From an uncultured Clostridia bacterium (GTDB lineage Bacteria; Bacillota; Clostridia; UMGS1883): a stretch of 64,000 bases of DNA. The DNA lies in assembly GCA_947629005.1 (NCBI GenBank), contig CANRCD010000005.1, positions 38,574 through 102,573 on the forward strand, in the 5' to 3' direction. This document shows, one piece after another, positions 54,958-64,000 of the stretch. Below the pieces are notes generated by a model that was not told the origin of the DNA, ran no database searches, and worked only from the letters and a program-made list of their open reading frames with translations. Both the position numbers and the translations under genes were made by a program. The first letter of the stretch is position 1. Every line of letters begins with the position of its first letter.

Positions 54958-56175
54958 ATGGCAGAAAAAATTGTACTTGCGTATTCCGGCGGGCTTGATA
55001 CCTCTATCATCATCCCTTGGCTCAAGGAAAACTACGAGGGCTGCGAGGTCATTGCCGTCTGCGGCGACGTGGGACAGGGCAAGGAGACCGAGGGCCTTGA
55101 GGAAAGGGCCAAGCGAGCCGGCGCCTCCAAGCTTTACCTTGAGGATTTGCGCGACGAATATGTTGAGGACTTTATCTATCCCGTTGTTAAGTCGGGCGCG
55201 GTTTATGAGGGCAAGTACCTTCTCGGTACCTCCCACGCCCGCCCCATAATAGCTAAAAGGCTGGTTGAGATAGCCCTTAAGGAGGGCGCCACCGCCATCT
55301 GCCACGGCGCTACCGGTAAGGGAAACGATCAGGTGCGCTTCGAGCTGACGATTAAGGCGCTCGCGCCCCAGCTCAAGATCATCGCCCCGTGGCGCGTGTG
55401 GGACATCAAGTCCCGCGAGGACGCTGTGGACTACGCCGAGGCGCATAATATTGAGATACCCGTCACCAAGAAGGAACTCTATTCCCGTGACCGCAATATA
55501 TGGCACATCAGCCACGAGGGAATGGACCTTGAGGATCCCGCAAACGAGCCCAAGCTCGACAGTCTGTTAAAGCTCACCGTGCCTCCCGAAAAGGCCCCCG
55601 ACGAGCCCAAGTACATCACGATAGGCTTTGAAAAGGGCTGCGCCACCACGCTTGACGGCGAAAAAATGCGCCCCCGCCAGCTTGTTGAAAAGCTCAACGA
55701 GATAGGCGGCGCTTATGGAATCGGCATAGCCGATATCGTGGAGGACCGCCTTGTAGGCATGAAGAGCCGCGGCGTTTACGAAACTCCCGGCGGCACCATC
55801 CTCTACTATGCTCATGAGGAGCTTGAGTATCTCTGTCTTGACCGCGATACCCAAGCCTTCAAGCGCCACGTCGGCATAAAGATGGCCGAACTCGTCTACG
55901 ACGGCAAGTGGTATACTCCCCTGCGCGAGGCAATTTCCGCTTTTGTGGATTCCACACAGGAGACCGTCACCGGCGAGGTTCGCTTAAAGCTCTATAAGGG
56001 CAGCGTTTCATCCGCCGGAGCGAAGAGCAAATACTCCCTCTACAACGAGGATATTGCCAGCTTTGGCGACAGTCACGAGCTTTACAGCCACAAGGATTCG
56101 GCGGGCTTTATCAACCTGTTTGGTCTGCCGCTCAAGGTCAGGGCGCTCATGAAGCAGAAGAACGAAAACAAATAA
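54958..56175 (+). CDS. argG: Argininosuccinate synthase
   Basis: 405 aa. Joins citrulline and aspartate with ATP, the seventh step of arginine synthesis. The PP-loop [20 protein letters not shown], the [17 protein letters not shown] and [15 protein letters not shown] blocks and the [17 protein letters not shown] region are all present. CGGAGG precedes the ATG. First gene of argG-argH, 60 bp apart with a hairpin between. Confidence 0.98.
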   Translation: MAEKIVLAYSGGLDTSIIIPWLKENYEGCEVIAVCGDVGQGKETEGLEERAKRAGASKLYLEDLRDEYVEDFIYPVVKSGAVYEGKYLLGTSHARPIIAKRLVEIALKEGATAICHGATGKGNDQVRFELTIKALAPQLKIIAPWRVWDIKSREDAVDYAEAHNIEIPVTKKELYSRDRNIWHISHEGMDLEDPANEPKLDSLLKLTVPPEKAPDEPKYITIGFEKGCATTLDGEKMRPRQLVEKLNEIGGAYGIGIADIVEDRLVGMKSRGVYETPGGTILYYAHEELEYLCLDRDTQAFKRHVGIKMAELVYDGKWYTPLREAISAFVDSTQETVTGEVRLKLYKGSVSSAGAKSKYSLYNEDIASFGDSHELYSHKDSAGFINLFGLPLKVRALMKQKNENK

Positions 56176-56184
56176 GCAGCAGAT

Positions 56185-56213
56185 TTGGGGCGGCCTTAGT
56201 CGCCCCAAAAAAT
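56185..56213 (+). promoter_or_regulatory. Intercistronic hairpin between argG and argH
   Basis: TTGGGGCG and CGCCCCAA pair around a loop of about 8 nt. A run of A, not T, follows on the plus strand, so it is more likely an RNA-stability or processing element than a full terminator. Confidence 0.5.
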
Positions 56214-56235
56214 TACCGTTGAAAGGGAAGATAAT

Positions 56236-57615
56236 ATGAAGCTTTGGGGCGGACGCTTTGAAAAGGCCACGGACAAGGCCGTGGACGACTTTAATTCATC
56301 AATTCGCTTCGACAGCCGTATGTACCGCCAGGATATACAGGGCTCCATGGCCCATGCCGAAATGCTTGGCCGTCAGGGCATAATCCCGAAGGAGGACAGC
56401 GAGCTCATCGTCAAGACCCTCGGCGAGATACTTGCCGACATAGAAGCCGGCAGGGTGGAATTTGAAATTGACGCCGAGGATATCCACATGAACGTGGAAA
56501 AGCTCCTTACCGAGCGTATAGGCGAGCCGGGCAAGCGGCTCCACACGGGCCGCAGCCGCAACGATCAAGTGGCCCTCGACACACGTATGTACACCCGAGA
56601 CGCCATCGATGCCATAATTCCCATGCTGCGCAGACTTGCGGAAACGCTGATAGGCTTGGCCGAGGATAACCTTTTTACGATAATGCCCGGCTACACGCAC
56701 CTCCAGAAGGCGCAGCCCATAACGCTGGCCCACCACTTCATGGCCTACGTAAGTATGCTCATGAGAGACATGGAGCGTCTCGCGCAGGCGCGCGAGCGCG
56801 TAAATGTAATGCCGCTGGGCAGCGGCGCCCTCGCGGGCACAACCCACCCGCTCGACAGGGGCTTCGTAGCGGAAAGGCTCGGATTTTCCGCCGTTACGTC
56901 CAATTCGCTGGACGGAGTTTCCGACCGCGACTTCGCTATTGAAACGGTGTTCTGCCTTTCGCTCGTTATGACGCACCTCTCACGCTTTTCGGAGGAACTG
57001 ATACTCTGGAGCAGCAACGAGTTCCGTTTTGTCACCATGGACGACGCTTACTCTACCGGCAGCTCCATCATGCCCCAGAAAAAGAATCCCGACGTGGCCG
57101 AGCTGATACGCGGCAAAACCGGCCGCGTGAACGGCGACCTCACGGCTCTGCTCACTGTGATGAAGGGCCTGCCGCTCGCCTACAACAAGGATATGCAGGA
57201 GGACAAGGAGGCTCTTTTCGACGCCATTGACACTGTTTCCCTCTGCGTGCCGGTGTTTGACAAAATGATAGCCGCGATGAAGATAAACAAGGAGATAATG
57301 TATAAGGGCGCAAGCGCAGGCTTCACCAACGCCACCGACGTGGCAGATTACCTCGTGAAGAAGGGTATGCCCTTCCGCGAGGCTCACGGCGTTGTCGGGC
57401 GCATGGTGCTCGCCGCCGAAAAGAAGGGCGTCGGGCTGGAGGAGCTCAGCCTCGATGAGCTGCGCGAGTGCAGCCCCCTTATTCAGGACGACATATACGA
57501 CGCCATCAGCATGGAAACCTGCGTTCGCGGCCGCAGCCTCACCGGCGGCCCCGCCCCTTCGGCGGTGGAGCGTTCCATAGCCGAGGCAAAGGAAAAATTG
57601 GAAAAGCTGAAATAA
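56236..57615 (+). CDS. argH: Argininosuccinate lyase
   Basis: 459 aa. Splits argininosuccinate into arginine and fumarate. Family signature [12 protein letters not shown], plus [35 protein letters not shown] and [25 protein letters not shown] precedes the ATG. Second gene of argGH. Confidence 0.98.
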   Translation: MKLWGGRFEKATDKAVDDFNSSIRFDSRMYRQDIQGSMAHAEMLGRQGIIPKEDSELIVKTLGEILADIEAGRVEFEIDAEDIHMNVEKLLTERIGEPGKRLHTGRSRNDQVALDTRMYTRDAIDAIIPMLRRLAETLIGLAEDNLFTIMPGYTHLQKAQPITLAHHFMAYVSMLMRDMERLAQARERVNVMPLGSGALAGTTHPLDRGFVAERLGFSAVTSNSLDGVSDRDFAIETVFCLSLVMTHLSRFSEELILWSSNEFRFVTMDDAYSTGSSIMPQKKNPDVAELIRGKTGRVNGDLTALLTVMKGLPLAYNKDMQEDKEALFDAIDTVSLCVPVFDKMIAAMKINKEIMYKGASAGFTNATDVADYLVKKGMPFREAHGVVGRMVLAAEKKGVGLEELSLDELRECSPLIQDDIYDAISMETCVRGRSLTGGPAPSAVERSIAEAKEKLEKLK

Positions 57616-57672
57616 ACCGCGCGGCATCGGAATAAGCTGTAGTACAACTACGTTTGTTTGGGGGTCCCGCAA

Positions 57673-58767
57673 GTGAAAAAGCTTATTGCCCTGATGCTTA
57701 CCTTTTTTATATGCTTTCCGGTGCGCTCCGCCGCTCCGGAGGACGTCTCGGCCAAAAGCGCCGTGCTGATGGACGCCGCTTCGGGCAGACTGTTATATGA
57801 AAAGAACGGTTTTGAAAAGCTGCCTATGGCCAGCACCACCAAAATCATGACGGCGCTGCTCGCCATTGAGGGCTGCGGCCTCGGCGAAAAGGTTACCGTC
57901 AGCCCAGCCGCCGCGGGGGTGGAGGGCTCGTCCCTCTGGCTCGAAGCGGGGGAGAGCCTCACCGTGGAGCAGCTGCTCTACGGCCTTATGCTCAAAAGCG
58001 GCAACGACGCCGCCGTGGCTCTGGCCGAAAAAACCGCCGGCTCAGAGGAGGCATTTGTGGCGCTGATGAACGCGCGTGCGCGGGAGCTGGGGCTGTATAA
58101 CACCAGCTTTAAGACGCCTAACGGCCTTGACGCCGACGGTCACCACACTACCGCCTGCGACTTGGCGTCCCTCACGCGCGCCGCCCTGCAAAGTCCGGTT
58201 TTCAGAAAAATCGTTTCCACTAAGGAGGCATCCATTCCGTGGGAGGGCCGCAGCTGGGACAGAGCGCTTAAAAACCACAACAAGCTCCTGTGGAACTACG
58301 AGGGCTGCGTGGGCGTCAAGACGGGATTTACGAAAAAGGCGGGCCGCTGCCTCGTTTCGGCGGCCGAAAGGGAGGGCCGGACGCTCATCTGCGTTACGCT
58401 CAACGCCCCGAACGACTGGGACGACCACAAAAGGCTGCTGGATTACGGCTTCGGCGATTTCACCTCCGCCGTAATAGCCAAAAAAGGCGAACGCCACAGC
58501 CTGACGGAGGCAGATGGCCGAGAGATAGGACTGGTTTTTGCCGAAAACTTCATAACCTCGCTCCGCCCCGACGAGGAGGGAACCGTTGAGATACGCCGCG
58601 AGCTGGACGACATAACGCTCCCCGTCAAAAAGGGGCGGCGCCTTGGCTCCGCCGCCATATTCGCCGGCGGCGAATATCTTGGCTCGGTGGGCCTTCTGGC
58701 CGACAGGAGCGTCGAGGCTGACGGCTTCGGCGATAAGCTGATAAAAATTATAAAGGGACTGATGTGA
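57673..58767 (+). CDS. D-alanyl-D-alanine carboxypeptidase (S11, DacF-like)
   Basis: 364 aa from GTG 57673, with GGGGG upstream; the in-frame TTG 57658 is inside that site. Signal peptide MKKLIALMLTFFICFPVRSA. Catalytic motifs STTK (MASTTKIM), SGN (LKSGNDAAVAL) and KTG (GVKTGFTKKAGRCL), followed by the C-terminal beta domain. The short C-terminal DKLIKIIKGLM may act as an amphipathic membrane anchor. DacF-type enzymes tune spore peptidoglycan cross-linking; a vegetative role is also possible. Its stop abuts the rluB ATG, so the two are co-transcribed. More canonical than the S11 enzyme at 27620-28699. Confidence 0.92.
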   Translation: MKKLIALMLTFFICFPVRSAAPEDVSAKSAVLMDAASGRLLYEKNGFEKLPMASTTKIMTALLAIEGCGLGEKVTVSPAAAGVEGSSLWLEAGESLTVEQLLYGLMLKSGNDAAVALAEKTAGSEEAFVALMNARARELGLYNTSFKTPNGLDADGHHTTACDLASLTRAALQSPVFRKIVSTKEASIPWEGRSWDRALKNHNKLLWNYEGCVGVKTGFTKKAGRCLVSAAEREGRTLICVTLNAPNDWDDHKRLLDYGFGDFTSAVIAKKGERHSLTEADGREIGLVFAENFITSLRPDEEGTVEIRRELDDITLPVKKGRRLGSAAIFAGGEYLGSVGLLADRSVEADGFGDKLIKIIKGLM

Positions 58768-59508
58768 ATGCGCCTGCAAAAATATATCGCTATGTGCGGC
58801 GTGGCCTCCCGCAGAGGGGCCGAGCGCCTTATCGAGAGCGGCCGCGTGCTCGTCAACGGCAGTCTTGTGGACTATATGGGCTGCGAGGTGGACGAGAAAC
58901 GCGACGAGGTGAGCGTTGACGGCAAGGTCATCTCGCCCGAAGGGCGGTTGGTATACATTGCGCTCAACAAGCCGAAAAACTACGTCACCACCGTCAGTGA
59001 CGATCTCGACCGCCCCACCGTAATGGAGCTCGTGAGCGACATAAGCGAGCGCATATATCCGGTTGGCAGGCTGGATTTTGACACCGCGGGCCTGCTTATA
59101 ATGACAAACGACGGCGATTTTGCCAACGCCGTAACCCATCCGAGCCATCAGGTGGACAAGACCTATATCGCGCGGGTGAACCGCCCCCTTGAGCGGAGCG
59201 AGCTTGAGTCGCTCCGCTCGGGAGTGGAGCTTGACGGCCGCAAAACCGCCCCCGCCAAGGTGGAGCCGCTGGGCGACCCCAAGCGCGCGCATGAGGTGAA
59301 AATCTCAATACATGAGGGCCGCAACCGCCAGGTCAGAAGAATGCTTGAAGCCGTCGGCGCCGAGGTGCTCTCCCTTAAGCGCGTGGCTGTCGGCTCCGTG
59401 ACGCTGGGCAGCCTCCCCGAGGGCAAGTGGCGCCGCCTGAAGCAGGTGGAGATAGATAAACTGAGAGGCAGGAAAAACCATGATAAAGGTAATGATAATC
59501 AGCGATAA
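58768..59508 (+). CDS. rluB: rRNA pseudouridine synthase of the RsuA/RluB type
   Basis: 246 aa. S4 domain (MRLQKYIAMCGVASRRGAER, VLVNGSLV) followed by the catalytic domain with VGRLDFDTAGLLIMTNDGDF (catalytic Asp in RLDFDTAG), KTYIARVN and HEGRNRQVRRMLEAVG. It makes pseudouridine in large-subunit rRNA; RluB and RluE/RsuA types cannot be fully split by eye. The ATG follows the carboxypeptidase stop directly, and the end overlaps the next gene by 29 bp. Confidence 0.93.
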   Translation: MRLQKYIAMCGVASRRGAERLIESGRVLVNGSLVDYMGCEVDEKRDEVSVDGKVISPEGRLVYIALNKPKNYVTTVSDDLDRPTVMELVSDISERIYPVGRLDFDTAGLLIMTNDGDFANAVTHPSHQVDKTYIARVNRPLERSELESLRSGVELDGRKTAPAKVEPLGDPKRAHEVKISIHEGRNRQVRRMLEAVGAEVLSLKRVAVGSVTLGSLPEGKWRRLKQVEIDKLRGRKNHDKGNDNQR

Positions 59509-59818
59509 ACAGGTTATAGAGTCAATCCACGAAAATCCGGCGGACAACCTCCGCATAGCGTGGGCGCAGGAGGGCCCGCAAAGCCGCGGCTACGCCGCCT
59601 TTACCGAGGAGGGCGAGCTGCTCTACGCCGTGGATAAGGATAATATTTTTGAGCTGCTTGTCCGCGCTGCGCTCAACCATCTCGACCTTGCCGGCGTGGA
59701 AAAGGCCTTCTGCAAAAACGAGTCCATGTTCTCCGGCCTTTATCTTCTGGGCTTCAAGTCCGGCGAGAGAGGGCTTGAGATAAATATTAAGGACTTTTTC
59801 GCGGCGGGCTGCCACTGA
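59480..59818 (+). CDS. Unknown small protein between rluB and dnaE
   Basis: 112 aa, ATG 59480. Mixed alpha/beta composition with no membrane segment: MIKVMIISDKQVIESIHENP, a central GYAAFTEEGELLYAVDKDNI FELLVRAALNHLDLAGVEKA, and a C-terminal CH. It resembles no family that I can name. Overlap of 29 bp with rluB and 1 bp or near contact with the next gene point to a polycistronic chain. GGCAGG is the only weak site upstream of the start. Confidence 0.75.
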   Translation: MIKVMIISDKQVIESIHENPADNLRIAWAQEGPQSRGYAAFTEEGELLYAVDKDNIFELLVRAALNHLDLAGVEKAFCKNESMFSGLYLLGFKSGERGLEINIKDFFAAGCH

Positions 59819-59832
59819 TGGGAGGGAACGCC

Positions 59833-60063
59833 ATGCTTTTCGGCAAAAAGAAAGCGGCCGCGCCCGTCCCTACGGGCCATATCGACGACGGCAATGTGGA
59901 GCTTGAATCCAGTATATGCACCGGCGAAACGCTCATCGGCTTTCGCAATAAGACTACCGGCAAGCTCGAGAAGGCAGTAGTGGTGCGCAATCAAAGCGAC
60001 ATCGACGAGTTTTACCGCGAGCATGACCTTAAAAACACGGGAAGGCTTAAACACGCGAGGTGA
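59833..60063 (+). CDS. Conserved 76-aa protein of unknown function upstream of dnaE
   Basis: 76 aa from ATG 59833, with GGGAGGG upstream; the in-frame ATG 59818 overlaps that site. The stretch ELESSICTGETLIGFRNKTT GKLEKAVVVRN is one I recall in short Clostridia proteins, sometimes mislabelled aspartate dehydrogenase. It has no enzymatic motif and no membrane segment. The stop codon lies just before the dnaE start region, so expression is tied to dnaE. Confidence 0.75.
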   Translation: MLFGKKKAAAPVPTGHIDDGNVELESSICTGETLIGFRNKTTGKLEKAVVVRNQSDIDEFYREHDLKNTGRLKHAR

Positions 60064-60068
60064 GAAAA

Positions 60069-63533
<3,465 letters not shown>

Positions 63534-63571
63534 CGAAAGTGTATAAAAAACAAAAAAATTTAAAAAAACTG

Positions 63572-63600
63572 TTGATTTTTTTGGTAGCATGGTGTATTAT
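63572..63600 (+). promoter_or_regulatory. Promoter of the small gene downstream of dnaE
   Basis: -35 TTGATT (63572-63577), 17-nt spacer, -10 TATTAT (63595-63600), preceded by GGTG. Confidence 0.7.
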
Positions 63601-63642
63601 ACTATCGTTATAAACGTAAGGCAGCGAAAAGAGGTCTGTATT

Positions 63643-63837
63643 ATGTGGACAGTTGTTTATATTGCTAAAAACGCCGAGCTTGCCGGCAGGCTCAGGGCCG
63701 CCCTCAGCGAGCGGGACATCATAGTCATGGTGCGGGCTCTCAGCCACGGGCAGGATTCCGCTGACGCGGGGTACGAAATTCTTGTTCCCGGGGCCGAGGT
63801 AGAGGAGGCCCTTGAGATTATCATTGACGAAGCGTAA
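63643..63837 (+). CDS. Small conserved protein downstream of dnaE
   Basis: 64 aa from ATG 63643, with AGAGG upstream; a longer in-frame start at 63589 lies inside the promoter. The sequence MWTVVYIAKNAELAGRLRAA and YEILVPGAEVEEALEIIID resembles short single-domain proteins found near dnaE and pfkA in Clostridia, possibly a ferredoxin-like fold. The function is unknown. It has its own promoter and a strong terminator. Confidence 0.75.
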   Translation: MWTVVYIAKNAELAGRLRAALSERDIIVMVRALSHGQDSADAGYEILVPGAEVEEALEIIIDEA

Positions 63838-63851
63838 ATATCGAGGTCGCC

Positions 63852-63879
63852 CCGGCGGAGCTTGCTCCGCCGGATTTTT
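63852..63879 (+). terminator. Intrinsic terminator of the small gene
   Basis: CCGGCGGAGC (63852-63861) and GCTCCGCCGG (64-73) pair around TT, followed by ATTTTTG. Confidence 0.85.
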
Positions 63880-63944
63880 GTCCCGCGCAGGTACGTCTTT
63901 GCGGGTGTTCGGCCGAAAAAATCAAAAAAGTTTTGAAAAAGGGG

Positions 63945-63973
63945 TTGACAAACGAAAATATTTGTGGTAGACT
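63945..63973 (+). promoter_or_regulatory. Promoter running off the window end
   Basis: -35 TTGACA (63945-63950), 17-nt spacer, -10 TAGACT (63968-63973) preceded by TGTGG. A GC-rich hairpin GCTGTCGC/GCGGCAGC (63980-64000) starts right after and reaches the window edge, so the transcript begins with strong structure. Confidence 0.7.
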
Positions 63974-64000
63974 AATGAAGCTGTCGCGAGAGGCGGCAGC

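Overview
The window looks like a chromosomal segment of a GC-rich, endospore-forming Clostridia, most likely an uncultivated gut Oscillospirales/Eubacteriales lineage. Evidence: Gram-positive style ribosome binding sites and sigma-A promoters with TGTGn extended -10 elements, sporulation sigma factors of the SigH and SigG type, a SpoIIQ-like M23 peptidase, a LexA box of the Firmicutes type in front of uvrBA, S-layer-homology (SLH) proteins, and the small Clostridia-type proteins around dnaE. No prophage, insertion sequence, CRISPR array or rRNA was seen. Most of the window is core chromosome with small accessory islands.

Layout. 1-2.9 kb: the end of one SLH protein and a complete second one, the latter bracketed by inverted copies of an intergenic repeat. 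3-7 kb (minus): rpmE, a degenerate LexA-like regulator translationally coupled to a GH43-like glycosidase, and an EF-G-like GTPase with non-standard G motifs. 7.2-15.1 kb (mostly plus): tRNA-Arg(CCG), a methyltransferase, a SpoIIQ-like peptidase (minus), citrate synthase, branched-chain aminotransferase, a secreted subtilase, an XRE regulator/membrane-protein pair behind a 40-bp perfect palindrome, and a CmpB-like membrane protein. 15.4-20 kb: livHMGF (no binding-protein gene present), then a divergent pair of regulators (degenerate response regulator and XRE protein) sharing twin operators. 20.3-25.1 kb: uvrB-uvrA under a LexA box. 25.4-30.4 kb: an eight-repeat secreted protein, a D,D-carboxypeptidase, and an APH-like kinase that appears inserted at the 3' end of a DNA glycosylase gene. 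30.4-41 kb (minus): degV, two ABC exporters flanking DUF1854, tlyA-dxs-rqcH.

41-47 kb (plus): sigH, tRNA-Gly(CCC), a zinc-ribbon protein, a 278-bp palindromic element, polA-coaE-lytic transglycosylase, and sigG. 47.4-54.8 kb: typA, HD protein, WG-repeat lipoprotein, cell-wall amidase, ruvC-ruvA-ruvB. 55-63.8 kb (plus): argG-argH, a second D,D-carboxypeptidase, rluB, two small unknown proteins, dnaE and a small protein; a further promoter and hairpin run off the end.

The most interesting signals are regulatory. The sigG gene has a full sigma-G-type promoter whose -10 lies inside a terminator-like hairpin that would also bury the sigG ribosome binding site in read-through transcripts. Other candidates are the 278-bp nested palindrome before polA, a family of five near-identical gene-end hairpins, an XRE regulator that seems to start with ATT behind a palindromic operator, and regulators and GTPases that keep their fold but have lost catalytic residues.
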